A stretch of DNA of 64,000 nucleotides, taken from NCBI RefSeq assembly GCF_010500865.1, contig NZ_JAAAWN010000013.1, positions 1-64,000 on the forward strand, in the 5' to 3' direction. A program made the position numbers and the translations under genes. This document shows, piece by piece, positions 44,195 through 53,264 of the stretch (its first letter is position 1; every line of letters begins with the position of its first letter). Origin of the DNA: Alteromonas profundi (GTDB lineage: Bacteria > Pseudomonadota > Gammaproteobacteria > Enterobacterales > Alteromonadaceae). A model generated the notes under the pieces. It saw only the letters and a program-made list of their open reading frames with translations, ran no database searches and was not told the origin of the DNA.

Positions 44195-47092
44195 CTACTT
44201 TTTACTTTTCTGGTTCAAGATATTTTTCCAAAGAAGTTTGATTAGTTCATCTATATCGTTAGAAGCATGAATAGATTCCTGTAGTTTACTGTAGATACCG
44301 CAAGCCCATTTAAATTCACTGGCATCTTCTACTTGGTTCAACTCTTCTAGCTTCTCAAGGGGAATTTTTACGTATGGTCCGTATTCGTCCTCGCCAAAAA
44401 ATTGAGAGTGATTGTAAACAACCTCACTTGTACCATCTCGAAATTCCAAATATGTCTCTGCATCAAAAGTTTCGGAATTAATATTTTCAGCTCTCAACTT
44501 TATTTTTGTATCGTTTCCAGGTTGTGAAAAAACGATATGTTGGTAACTGCCTTCGCTTACAACTTCTTCATATATGAGGCTATATCCCTCTAACTCACCG
44601 GTACTTCCAGTTTGCTCACTTACTAAATCTTCATTAGGTTTAGCGGGGACACGGTTGAGGACAGCTTGTACTGCTGAGATCCATTGTTCTTTACCGCGAA
44701 CTATGTCATTACCATCTATTCTAAGCTTTTCGAGAATGCTCGCTAGATTATTTACTAAGTGCTGGATTAATTGATAGTCTTGTAAAGCGATATCGCTTAA
44801 AGACTCTACATCATCAATAGCTATATTCAATTTTGGGCCAAATTCATCTGTTTCTTCCGGAGGCCACGTAACCAAAGGTGCAGTACCATCGTTCATCTCC
44901 CTAAACTCTATATTTATAAAGTCTGAAAATTCATTGGCATTAGATGCGCCGATAGCGCTAGCAGATACTTTAAAATCGAGGGAATTCCGCCAAACGTCAC
45001 CGTGTAATATATTAGTAAAAGTTAGCCACAAATGCTCGTAGCCTTCAGTTCTGTATTCCTCTCGCAAATAAACATCGTCAAAGCTAAGCCAGTTTGGTAA
45101 CGTTGGAATATGTTCAGCAAGATCTATAGCCGCTTTACGCCACTCTCTCCAAGTTTGTGGAGTTACTTCCACAGATGAAGCTATATCAGTATTTAACAGA
45201 AGCTGAGATATTACGCTTATACAACCCATTATAAGCAAACGCTCACTTGCATTTAACCGTTCAAGTACTTTTCGCTGAGTTTCAGGCAATTCTCCTTCAG
45301 GAGTAAGCATATAGCGCAAATAGGGGCCGTATTCATCAGTGGCGTCTTCATATGCTCTAAATAGTCCTTCTCCCCCCTGCATTCGGAATTCAATGCCAGG
45401 TAGGCCGCTAATTAAAACTAGCTTTACCTCAAGTTCATCTAAATATCGCCCGGTAGGAAACGCAACACTTGTCAGCTTAAGATGAATGTCTTGGTATCCA
45501 TCTGTTATATATTGCCCTGTGACTGAAATTGCTTTCGCAGATACTTTATCAAATACTCTATGTTGAATTGCGTTTGTACTCATGATGGTGCTACTTAATC
45601 CTGTATTAAACGAACTTTCCATTTCTTGCATAGCTATATAATAGCTTTCAACTTCATCTTGTAGCTGTACTACTTGAAGAGATGCTAACTCGAGTTCGGT
45701 TGTTATTCGCTCAACATCTACATTGCTATTTAAAGCGGCTTCATTTTGCTTACTGAATTTATTTTGAAAGCGCGAAACTTCATCATTTAGGCCCTCTTTC
45801 TCCCTGACAACTTTTTCCATTTCATTATTAAGCGTCGATAGCTGCTCTGTAAGGGATGCGTTTTCCTGCTTAATGCTATCGCTAGTGTTAATCAATGACT
45901 CTAGTGCTTCTGCATTCTCTAGATAAGTTTGTTCTTTTCTCTTAAAATCATCCAGTACACCAAATGTGGCTTCTAGTTCTTCTTGCAATTGAGCAACTTG
46001 TAATTGGCTTAGATCTTCTGATTTTTGCTCTGTAGACAATTCAAGTTCTAATTGCGCTACTTTACGTTGAAGTTGTTCGCGTTCATCTAAGATTTTTTCG
46101 TAGGCTTCACGATTAGCCACTAACAATTCCAACTCTTCTTGCAATTGTTCAATTTGTAACTGGGCGAATTGAGCCTCTTCATTTATAGAGTCGAGCTCCT
46201 TCTCTAAATCAGAGATACGGCCTTCCGCCTCTAACTTTTGCTTCGTTAACGCGCTCAATGTCTCGAGCTTTTCTGTATCACTCTGTTTTACCGAGAAAAA
46301 TTCTTCTTTTAATTTTGCTAACTCTTCTTGCACGTTTTCATACTCACTACTTTTAAGCACATACCCCTCGTTACTCTGATCCAATTGTTGCTGTAAACGC
46401 AAAACCTCATCTGAGATGTCTCTCAAACTATCAGTTAACTCTTGCAGTGTATTTTTATTGGCTTTAAGGGTATCGGCATTAGGACTTAAATGAACGGTAA
46501 ACTCTCCGAACAAAGTTCCCGAGGAAAGCGCATCATCGTATAGCTCGTATAATGCGTCACTATCTACTAGTTCCGCGGCCGCGATAAGCAAAAATGCCTG
46601 TTCTATTAGAGTGGGCTCAGGGGCTTTTATTGAGGGCTCGTACTCCTTGCCAAACGCATTTTCTATAAAATGTTTTGGGTTCTGGCATATATCGTCTAGA
46701 GAGCTCAGCTTAATGCCATCGTTTCGTTCCGAAATTTGAATGGCTTCGCTTAAATTCGCTTTCCATTGTTGCATGTGCTTTACAATTGATATGTCACCTT
46801 CAGCACTAGCTAATTTTTGCGCCAGATAAGTTTCGGGCGCACTGTAAACTAATAGAGTTTCAATATTGCTGAACGCTTTAGCTTGCTTAAATACGTTGTT
46901 TTGAGTGTGAACACATAGACATTCGGGTTGCGGACGTTCAACGTTTGCTACGCTACTAGAATCGTCTATATTTTTTAAAGCTTCTGCATTTGTAACGGTA
47001 ACAATTTCGCAGCTTATGCTGTGCTCTTCTAAGAGGGTTTTAATAGGGTGTAGAGACAAGTCTCCTACAGCAATGATAACAGCACGTGGCAT
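44195..47092 (-). CDS. Large coiled-coil protein with three C-terminal beta modules
   Basis: The 965-residue protein is not one I can name. Residues 1-200 may be a degenerate sulfotransferase-like domain (MQQWKANLSEAIQI followed by SSLDDICQNPKHFIENAF) but lack a P-loop. Residues 205-495 form a coiled coil containing three near-copies of LQ-x-x-QLQ(E/D)E(L/V)E at 312-321, 364-373 and 472-481. Residues 520-965 hold three modules, each with a GY(Q/E)-type strand, then (I/L)EFR, then DE(Y/F)GP, followed by a helical segment. GGAG lies five bases before the start. It is the first gene after the manC terminator and probably heads the operon. Confidence 0.65.
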   Translation of the reverse strand: MPRAVIIAVGDLSLHPIKTLLEEHSISCEIVTVTNAEALKNIDDSSSVANVERPQPECLCVHTQNNVFKQAKAFSNIETLLVYSAPETYLAQKLASAEGDISIVKHMQQWKANLSEAIQISERNDGIKLSSLDDICQNPKHFIENAFGKEYEPSIKAPEPTLIEQAFLLIAAAELVDSDALYELYDDALSSGTLFGEFTVHLSPNADTLKANKNTLQELTDSLRDISDEVLRLQQQLDQSNEGYVLKSSEYENVQEELAKLKEEFFSVKQSDTEKLETLSALTKQKLEAEGRISDLEKELDSINEEAQFAQLQIEQLQEELELLVANREAYEKILDEREQLQRKVAQLELELSTEQKSEDLSQLQVAQLQEELEATFGVLDDFKRKEQTYLENAEALESLINTSDSIKQENASLTEQLSTLNNEMEKVVREKEGLNDEVSRFQNKFSKQNEAALNSNVDVERITTELELASLQVVQLQDEVESYYIAMQEMESSFNTGLSSTIMSTNAIQHRVFDKVSAKAISVTGQYITDGYQDIHLKLTSVAFPTGRYLDELEVKLVLISGLPGIEFRMQGGEGLFRAYEDATDEYGPYLRYMLTPEGELPETQRKVLERLNASERLLIMGCISVISQLLLNTDIASSVEVTPQTWREWRKAAIDLAEHIPTLPNWLSFDDVYLREEYRTEGYEHLWLTFTNILHGDVWRNSLDFKVSASAIGASNANEFSDFINIEFREMNDGTAPLVTWPPEETDEFGPKLNIAIDDVESLSDIALQDYQLIQHLVNNLASILEKLRIDGNDIVRGKEQWISAVQAVLNRVPAKPNEDLVSEQTGSTGELEGYSLIYEEVVSEGSYQHIVFSQPGNDTKIKLRAENINSETFDAETYLEFRDGTSEVVYNHSQFFGEDEYGPYVKIPLEKLEELNQVEDASEFKWACGIYSKLQESIHASNDIDELIKLLWKNILNQKSKK
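44198..45535 (-). repeat. Three diverged beta modules of about 150 residues
   Basis: In the protein at 44195, IEFRMQGG...DEYGPYLR (567-593), IEFREMND...DEFGPKLN (728-755) and LEFRDGTS...DEYGPYVK (882-908) mark equivalent positions in three successive modules. Each is preceded by a GYQD/GYEH/SYQH strand and followed by a helical segment of roughly 50-75 residues. Confidence 0.65.
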
Positions 47093-47180
47093 GGTTTCTC
47101 CAAAAACAACCGTGAACTATAGCGTCCTTTTTATAACGCTTAGTTTACCCAGTTTAAGGGGCGATTAAAACTGTAAAACT

Positions 47181-47209
47181 AAAAAGCCGACGTTATCGTC
47201 GGCCTTTTT
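47181..47209 (-). terminator. Hairpin terminator between manC and the next gene
   Basis: GCCGACG-TTAT-CGTCGGC (47186-47203) with A-run on one side (47181-47185) and T-run on the other (47205-47209). It lies 23 bases beyond the manC stop, so manC can form a separate transcript. Confidence 0.8.
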
Positions 47210-47231
47210 AACATTAACTATTTGTTCGTAG

Positions 47232-48638
47232 TTACTTCGCTACGCGGCCATATCTATCAGAGAAACGAACAATGTCATCTTCGCCTAAATATGCACCAGA
47301 CTGAACTTCAATAAGTTCTAGTGGAATTTTGCCTGGATTTTCTAGCGCGTGAACTGCGCCAATTGGAATGTAAACCGATTCGTTTTCCGTAACCAATTGG
47401 GTTTTATCATCGATAGTAACGTTGGCACTGCCTGAAACCACAATCCAATGCTCAGCACGGTGGTGGTGCATTTGCACTGAAAGCTTCTCACCCGGCTTAA
47501 CTGTAATACTCTTAACTTGGAAACGTGCGCCGCTGTCTATCGAGTCGTAACTTCCCCATGGGCGGAACACTTCACGGTGGAATTCAAATTCAGGGCGATG
47601 CTCAGCTTTAAGCTTATTTACTACGTTTTTAATGCTTTGGGCATCATCTTTATGGGCTACCATTACTGCATCTTTGGTTTCTACAACAATAACGTCTTCT
47701 AAACCAATAACCGATACTAGACGTTGCTCTGCGTTTACATAGCTGTTTTTAGTATTTTCTAAAATAGTATCGCCTACGCAAACGTTACCGTTGTCGTCTT
47801 TTTCTGACGTTTCCCAAAGCGATGTCCAGCTGCCTACATCACTCCATTGTGCATCTAACGGCACCATAGCAGCGCTATCGGTTTTTTCCATTACGGCGTA
47901 GTCGATAGAGTCGTCTGGGCAAGTGGCGAAGATATCGTGATCAACACGGATAAAGTCTAAATCAGGTGTTTCTGTGTCGATAGCGCGCTTACATACATCT
48001 AGCATTTCAGGGTTGTACTTTTCCAACTCTTCTAAATAGCGGCTAGCCTTAAACATGAACATACCGCTATTCCAGTAATAGCTACCTGAATCTACATATT
48101 CTTTTGCTGTTTCAAGTTCTGGCTTTTCAACAAACTGGGCTACTTCAAACCCTTCATCTAGTTTGCTTCCGGCTTTAATGTAGCCATAACCCGTGTGAGG
48201 TTGGTCAGGAACAATGCCAAAAGTTACAAGCTTACCCTGTTTAGCCAGTACTTCTGCTTTTTCTATTGCAGCGTGAAATGCTGGTTCATCTTTAATAAGA
48301 TGGTCGGCGGCTAAAACTAACAAAATAGGGTCTTCACCCGATATGGTAGCGTGTAACGCGGCCAAGGCTATAGCAGGGGCCGTATTGCGGCCTACTGGCT
48401 CAAGTAAAATACCACCGTGTTGAATATCTTTCTGGCGAAGCTGCTCTGCAACTAAAAAGCGGTGGGCATCGTTACAAATAAAGATAGGGCTAGCTGCTTC
48501 AGTACCCTTTAAGCGAGTAATGGTATCTTGCAACATAGAGCTATCAGAAGTTAAAGAAAGAAATTGCTTTGGAAGTGCGGCGCGAGATTTTGGCCAAAGG
48601 CGGCTACCGGTGCCGCCGGCAAGTACTACTGGTTTCAT
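47232..48638 (-). CDS. manC: Mannose-1-phosphate guanylyltransferase / mannose-6-phosphate isomerase
   Basis: The start at 48638 has AAGGA six bases upstream; an earlier in-frame codon at 48671 is rejected. The 468-residue protein has [20 protein letters not shown] (GTP/sugar binding), [29 protein letters not shown], and a C-terminal cupin domain with RPWGSYDSI and [19 protein letters not shown], the type II isomerase part. It makes GDP-mannose for gmd, fcl and mannosyl transfer. No phosphomannomutase gene is in the window. Confidence 0.96.
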   Translation of the reverse strand: MKPVVLAGGTGSRLWPKSRAALPKQFLSLTSDSSMLQDTITRLKGTEAASPIFICNDAHRFLVAEQLRQKDIQHGGILLEPVGRNTAPAIALAALHATISGEDPILLVLAADHLIKDEPAFHAAIEKAEVLAKQGKLVTFGIVPDQPHTGYGYIKAGSKLDEGFEVAQFVEKPELETAKEYVDSGSYYWNSGMFMFKASRYLEELEKYNPEMLDVCKRAIDTETPDLDFIRVDHDIFATCPDDSIDYAVMEKTDSAAMVPLDAQWSDVGSWTSLWETSEKDDNGNVCVGDTILENTKNSYVNAEQRLVSVIGLEDVIVVETKDAVMVAHKDDAQSIKNVVNKLKAEHRPEFEFHREVFRPWGSYDSIDSGARFQVKSITVKPGEKLSVQMHHHRAEHWIVVSGSANVTIDDKTQLVTENESVYIPIGAVHALENPGKIPLELIEVQSGAYLGEDDIVRFSDRYGRVAK

Positions 48639-48875
48639 TGGTATTCCTTGATGTGTGGATACTATGTCCACGTCCTAATCGTTGCATGTTCTATTGGTAG
48701 TATACAAAGGTTTGTATTACGAATAAATGGCAAAGTTGTAACTAAATTACGCTAAACTAGCTATAACCGCGGCTACACTATTTGCCTATTATTGCAGGTT
48801 GTTAAAGAGGCTTCCTGTATCGAAATAGTTGGGTAGTGCTCACTCTAGCACTCTACCATAGCTACATCCCCACAT

Positions 48876-48903
48876 AACTACATAGCTACCCAACTACATA
48901 GCT
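48876..48903. repeat. Short 16-bp-period direct repeat across a stop codon
   Basis: AACTACATAGCT occurs at 48876-48887 and 48892-48903, with a third partial copy (CATAGCTACAT) at 48857-48867. The repeat spans the stop codon of the SPOR lipoprotein gene. Confidence 0.6.
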
Positions 48904-49506
48904 CTGAGAATACGTATTTAATTCTGCAGTACAGAATTGATTATTTTTGGCGAATGCCTGACATAATAAGTTCGCTATTTTTTTCGAGCTAAAATTGCCT
49001 AGTACTACCGCGTAATAGCCTGGCTTGCTCTCGGAAATGCCTACACCGTAGGCCATATTAAGCGATACGATATTAAAATATTCATTGATGTCATGTGCGG
49101 CTGCTATCGCGCTTTGTTCATTTAAAAACTGCCCAAGTACCACAGTGTACGAAGATACTTGCTTATTTTGATCGGCTTCTCCCTTTGTATCGTCAACCAT
49201 TGAAAAGGAGGGGGTAATGGGCTGTTCTGTTGGCTGATGTCTAAAGTGGGCGGGCTTTTCGCCAACATTCGCATGCTTAGAAAGTTCTGTTAGTAGTGTA
49301 GTCAAGTCGGCGTCTAACGCTGCTAGCTTGTCCAATCTCTCTTTATTTTGATTAAACGTGCGAACTTCTTCTGCGCTGAGTAAAACCTCATCGGGTTGCT
49401 GTAAACCGCTACGTTGAGACGAAAGCGTACCAGAAGCGCACCCTGCAATTAACGTTAGCGAGGCAACAATAACAAAGCCAAATTTTTTAGAACGCAATAT
49501 CGGCAC
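48886..49506 (-). CDS. SPOR-domain lipoprotein
   Basis: The start is taken as GTG at 49506, four bases after AAGGAGG; the longer frame reads through that ribosome binding site. The 206-residue product has a lipoprotein signal with lipobox LIAGC, then a helical spacer, then a C-terminal SPOR domain in two halves: YTVVLGQFLNEQSAIAAAHD and YYAVVLGNFSSKKIANLLCQ. A cysteine pair C-x9-C (C182, C192) sits in the last helix-strand. SPOR domains bind denuded glycan strands at the septum. It is divergent from the FlgO-type pair and next to the pilus genes. Confidence 0.8.
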   Translation of the reverse strand: MPILRSKKFGFVIVASLTLIAGCASGTLSSQRSGLQQPDEVLLSAEEVRTFNQNKERLDKLAALDADLTTLLTELSKHANVGEKPAHFRHQPTEQPITPSFSMVDDTKGEADQNKQVSSYTVVLGQFLNEQSAIAAAHDINEYFNIVSLNMAYGVGISESKPGYYAVVLGNFSSKKIANLLCQAFAKNNQFCTAELNTYSQSYVVG

Positions 49507-49745
49507 AGCGCCTCCTTTTAAACGTAGCACATCGCAGGCTTACCCAAAACAATGCTTGCAACTTTGCCACATACTTCACTATATCTTGGTTAAACTATGG
49601 ATGAGTTGTAAGCACAAACTACACCAGTGTGAAACACTCTGAAGCATTTGTCTCAACAATATTTTTCTTTTCACGCAATCTGGCCATGATTTTGCTAAGT
49701 TTTCTCGGCAACGTCTATGGTATTTTATCAATGGAGCTTAAATTA
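49507..49745. promoter_or_regulatory. Divergent promoter region of the pilus/SPOR locus
   Basis: The 239-base gap separates divergent lipoprotein genes and must hold promoters for both. On the plus strand TTGCTA, 18 bases, TATGGT (about 49693-49722) is a possible sigma-70 promoter; on the minus strand TATAGT (49583-49578) is a possible -10 without a good -35. These are weak calls. Confidence 0.3.
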
Positions 49746-50333
49746 ATGAACGGAAGCGCGAGAAACGCATTATTGCTGCTGTGCTTACATACCACGTTTT
49801 TGTTTGGTTGCGCGGGTAAAACAGCACCATCGCCAAACGTTTATTTTCAGTCTGAGGTTGCTGCCGTTTCCAACAATCATTCGACGAAAACCAACCAGCT
49901 ATCTGTAATAATCGATCTTTGCGTACAGAAAATGTTGAACTCCGAGAATGGGATAACGGCAGATACCACTATCGCTGTGGCTGATTTTGTCTCGTTAGCG
50001 GCAAATTATGACCGCCCCTCAATTTTAGGGCGCTATTTTGGGCAGGCATTTTTAACCGCCCTGCATAAAGCGGGCGTATCTACCGTTGACTACCAAACTA
50101 CTGGCGATATTAGAGTTACGCCTGAAGGTAACCTAGGCCTTAGCCAAGACTATCTGGAACTATCCAACGAAGTTGATGCAAATAGTGTATTGGTGGGTAC
50201 TATTACTTCTGCCCCCTCGGGGTACAACGTTCACGTTAGAGTGGTAGACAATACGTCTAAACGCGTTATTGGAGCAGATCAGTTTTTTTTATCGAAACAA
50301 GAGGTGAACGATAGTGTCAGGGTTTCTCTATAA
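49746..50333 (+). CDS. FlgO-type outer membrane lipoprotein
   Basis: The ATG at 49746 follows GGAG by nine bases and gives a proper lipoprotein signal (ALLLLCLHTTFLFGCAG); in-frame starts farther upstream do not. The 195-residue protein has the FlgO-domain pattern: TTIAVADFVSLAANYDRPS, LGRYFGQAFLTALHKAGVS, VDYQTTGDIRVTPEGNLGLS, and SVLVGTITSAPSGYNVHVRV. Vibrio FlgO is an outer membrane protein affecting flagellar stability. Here the neighbours are pilus genes, so it may serve the pilus instead. It overlaps the next FlgO-type gene by 20 bases. Confidence 0.75.
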   Translation: MNGSARNALLLLCLHTTFLFGCAGKTAPSPNVYFQSEVAAVSNNHSTKTNQLSVIIDLCVQKMLNSENGITADTTIAVADFVSLAANYDRPSILGRYFGQAFLTALHKAGVSTVDYQTTGDIRVTPEGNLGLSQDYLELSNEVDANSVLVGTITSAPSGYNVHVRVVDNTSKRVIGADQFFLSKQEVNDSVRVSL

Positions 50334-50940
50334 AGCGTTGAACGCCTTCTTATCATATTTGTTTTACGCCAGCACTTGCATACTTATAGCTGGTTGTTCC
50401 TCGTTTTCAGGTTCTAATAGTAATGCTGTGCGTCCAACCGATGATGAAAAGGTAGTGGCAGCTGTGAAACAGTTGTTAGGCAATGAAGAGCCTGAAATAG
50501 AACGCAATAACGCAATTCAGTTCAACGGGTTGCGTCACGGCGTTTCACTTCGCGATTACGCTGACACAATAGCTATGCGTTTTTATGAGCAATTTACGCC
50601 CTCGGCTGGTGTTACGGTAGCCAGCTTTGTTAACTATGATGCCACACTGAATAATACACATGCCTTGGGCAACCAGCTTTCTGAAGCCCTTAAAACCTCA
50701 TTAACACAGGTTGGCTATCCTATCGTAGAGGTGAACCTTGCACAGCAAATTGACATTACTAGCAAAGGAAACTTTGTGCTAACCCGCAAAAGCGATAACA
50801 GATATTTCGAATATGTTGTAATTGGCACAATGATACATAGAAAACACGGGATAGATATTGACGCCCGGTTGATTGAAGCAAAAACGCAAAAAACCTACGC
50901 CGCGTCTAGTCTAACCATCCCAGCATTTATGTTTGAATAG
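50314..50940 (+). CDS. Second FlgO-type lipoprotein
   Basis: The GTG start at 50314 has GAGGTG seven bases upstream, inside the end of the preceding gene. The 208-residue protein has a lipobox ILIAGC and then the same FlgO-like pattern as its neighbour (GVTVASFVNYDATLNNTHAL, GNQLSEALKTSLTQVGYPIV, KGNFVLTRKSDNRYFEYVVI). It is thus a diverged tandem paralogue. The pair probably sits on the inner face of the outer membrane. Confidence 0.75.
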   Translation: MSGFLYKALNAFLSYLFYASTCILIAGCSSFSGSNSNAVRPTDDEKVVAAVKQLLGNEEPEIERNNAIQFNGLRHGVSLRDYADTIAMRFYEQFTPSAGVTVASFVNYDATLNNTHALGNQLSEALKTSLTQVGYPIVEVNLAQQIDITSKGNFVLTRKSDNRYFEYVVIGTMIHRKHGIDIDARLIEAKTQKTYAASSLTIPAFMFE

Positions 50941-51179
50941 TACGCACTGCGCAAGAAAACCATAAGTTATTAAAATTTACCTAAAGGTATGGAATTGAAT
51001 AACTTCCCACATTGGTTTTCTTTGACTTAATAGTGAAAACACCTAACATAGACACACATCGTACAAATTTAAGCCTAAATAGCTGATTCAAAACAAAAGC
51101 TAAAGTAAGACTAGTTGCTGCCGATAAGAACTGGCGTATTGTACGCTTATTTCGCTTTTTGAAATTTAAAGGAATAAAT

Positions 51180-51836
51180 ATGAAGTTACTAAACAAAATG
51201 ATCGTCAAAGCTCTAGCGGGTTCGGCACTACTTTCTGTGGCCGGTTCTACTTTAGCAACCGAAGTTACCGTTCAAGCAAGTACCACTGTCGACAATGCTA
51301 TTGATCTTACCGTAGCAGGTACGCTTAACTTTGGTACTGTTCGCGCTGTTGTGGGTTCTGCAGATGGTGATTGTGCAGGCCTTACACTACCCGCCGAAGA
51401 TGGCCAACCTCTTGAAGCTGCCTCAGGCACTGCCTTTACGGCAGCCTGTACTGCGCCATCAGATGCTGTTCTTATTGCCGTAGATAATAGCGTTGAGAGA
51501 CCAGAGTTCACTGTTGCTGGGCTTGCGCCTTTTACAAACGTTACCCTAAGCGCTATCAATGGCGGTACTGACGGAAGGCTTGAAATAACAGGTGCGCCAA
51601 GCACTATTCCATGGTTTGTATTAACCGACTGGACAGCGTATCAGTCGAGCGGCTTCTCGCCCGCTGCCATCGACTTAACCACAACAGGCAATATTGCGGC
51701 TGATAGCAACGGTGAAATTGTATTTACTGTGGGTGCTACACTGCAAACGGCAGCTACCCCTACTACAGATGGCATTACCGCCGCGTATCAAGAAGAAGCG
51801 CATGAGGGTGAATTCACCGTTGAAGTTGTTTATTAA
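51180..51836 (+). CDS. DUF4402-type pilin-like subunit with cysteine loop
   Basis: AAAGGA seven bases upstream fixes the start at 51180. The 218-residue product has a signal peptide ending STLATE. The mature protein is beta-rich: LNFGTVRAVVGSADGDC, a probable disulfide between two cysteines about 30 residues apart, VAGLAPFTNVTLSAING, and VFTVGATLQTA. The end is GEFTVEVVY. These fit DUF4402 surface or fimbrial subunits. It lies at the head of a run with a second such gene, a chaperone and an usher, so it is probably the major subunit. Confidence 0.75.
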   Translation: MKLLNKMIVKALAGSALLSVAGSTLATEVTVQASTTVDNAIDLTVAGTLNFGTVRAVVGSADGDCAGLTLPAEDGQPLEAASGTAFTAACTAPSDAVLIAVDNSVERPEFTVAGLAPFTNVTLSAINGGTDGRLEITGAPSTIPWFVLTDWTAYQSSGFSPAAIDLTTTGNIAADSNGEIVFTVGATLQTAATPTTDGITAAYQEEAHEGEFTVEVVY

Positions 51837-51881
51837 GCTATAGCTATGGATTATTGCCATCAGGGCAAAGGTATTAAATTG

Positions 51882-52334
51882 GTGAAATACGTTGTTATTT
51901 CACCATTTTTTTTATTGCCTCCTTCAGCGCTGGCGTTCGATTTTATTACCGACAATGAACTGAGCTTCGGCCGTTTAGCTATTCCCCGCAATAATGTTAC
52001 TAGCACGGTAACAGTAACCCGTACCGGTCGAAGTTGGAGTAGAGGTTCTATTTTCATCTTAGAGCCTGGCACCCCGGGCGAACACACCATAACAGGGCTG
52101 GCGCCCTACACCAATGTAAGCCTAAGTGTGAGTGTGCCGGTTGAGTCGGTAAACGCCTTTGGTGGCCCAACACTGCGTATTGCTGACATTGAAATGCAAA
52201 GCTCAGGTAACGCAGACATAAATGGTGAGTTTTCGTTTTTTATGGGGGCCACCCTTAGTACAAGCGGTAGCGGTGAGAGCTATATAAGCGGGGCAACCTA
52301 TAATTTTTATATACCGCTAGAAATAACGTTTTAA
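51882..52334 (+). CDS. Second DUF4402-type pilin-like subunit
   Basis: I prefer the GTG at 51882 (or TTG at 51879) because it gives a clean signal peptide (MKYVVISPFFLLPPSALAFD) after AAAGG; an ATG at 51846 would add 12 residues. The 150-residue protein shares with its neighbour the fold landmarks LSFGRLAI, ITGLAPYTNVSLSVSVP and FFMGATLSTSG, and lacks cysteines in the mature part. It is likely a minor or initiating subunit. It is separated from the chaperone by 35 bases. Confidence 0.7.
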   Translation: MKYVVISPFFLLPPSALAFDFITDNELSFGRLAIPRNNVTSTVTVTRTGRSWSRGSIFILEPGTPGEHTITGLAPYTNVSLSVSVPVESVNAFGGPTLRIADIEMQSSGNADINGEFSFFMGATLSTSGSGESYISGATYNFYIPLEITF

Positions 52335-52369
52335 TTAAATCTAAATTTAACATACACCGTGACAGGATA

Positions 52370-53218
52370 ATGAGTTTGCCTATTTTTACCTTTTTCAGAG
52401 TGGCTGTATTTAGCGGAGTTTTGCTCTTCTCTTCCCACGCGTTCAGTAATTTACTTATCCACCCTACACGAGTGAATTTAACGCCCGACCTTAGAACATT
52501 TGTGATAACAGTGGGTAATACCGCTAATGTAACAGCCACTTACGAGCTCAGTTGGGCTGAAAAACGCGCGTTACCTCAAGGGGGGTACGAATCGTTAGAT
52601 GGCAAAGAGAATGAAGCGGTTAATAGCGTAAGCGAAATGGTTCGTTTCTCGCCAAGGCGTGTAACCCTAAAACCCGGTGAACGACAAAGTATAAAACTAT
52701 TATTAAGACGAGCGAGAGGCCTATCTGACGGCGAGTTTCGATCGCATTTACGTTTTAAGGCGGTGCCAAATAATAGTGAAGCATTTAATGGGGTGTCCCA
52801 ATCAACCTCGATGAAAGTGAACGTTGTGCTGAATTTTGCTATCCCTGTAGCATTACAGGTAGGTGATTATGACGCCGCCATTGCTATCGATTCTGCCAGC
52901 ATTGCTATAAACAAAGATGGTGGTGCGGGTGTAGTAACCACTAGGTTCGCACGAGAAGGTTTGCATTCAACGTGGGGCGATATCGAAGCCTATTGGAAAC
53001 CCAATGGTGGCAAAGAAGTATTGCTGGCTAAGTCTGGCGGAGTAAATGTATGGGCAGAACTTGATACCTTAACGCAAGACTTAACCATGGTAAATGGCAA
53101 TTTTACACCTAATGACGGTGAACTGCGTGTTGTTTACAAAGGGATAGGTGCCTATTCAGACATTGTCTATGATGAAAAAACATTCACTATTTCTAAGCAA
53201 GATATTCAGGTTCGGTGA
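52370..53218 (+). CDS. PapD-like periplasmic pilus chaperone
   Basis: The 282-residue product begins with a signal peptide (VLLFSSHAFSN). LLIHPTRVNLTPDLRTFVIT and then VRFSPRRVTLKPGERQSIKL are the first-domain strands of pilus chaperones, with the basic residues that anchor subunit C termini. GGAT-ATG spacing (AGGATA) supports the start. It should hold DUF4402 subunits in the periplasm and deliver them to the usher that follows 46 bases on. Confidence 0.85.
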   Translation: MSLPIFTFFRVAVFSGVLLFSSHAFSNLLIHPTRVNLTPDLRTFVITVGNTANVTATYELSWAEKRALPQGGYESLDGKENEAVNSVSEMVRFSPRRVTLKPGERQSIKLLLRRARGLSDGEFRSHLRFKAVPNNSEAFNGVSQSTSMKVNVVLNFAIPVALQVGDYDAAIAIDSASIAINKDGGAGVVTTRFAREGLHSTWGDIEAYWKPNGGKEVLLAKSGGVNVWAELDTLTQDLTMVNGNFTPNDGELRVVYKGIGAYSDIVYDEKTFTISKQDIQVR

Positions 53219-53264
53219 TTGTGTTTTTTGCGTTTCTTTGTTTATAAGCTCCTTCGGTTAAAAT

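Noticed and set aside
44195..44900. P-loop sulfotransferase assignment for the 965-residue protein
   Set aside because: Its N-terminal part has only weak resemblance to late sulfotransferase segments and no PAPS-binding loop.
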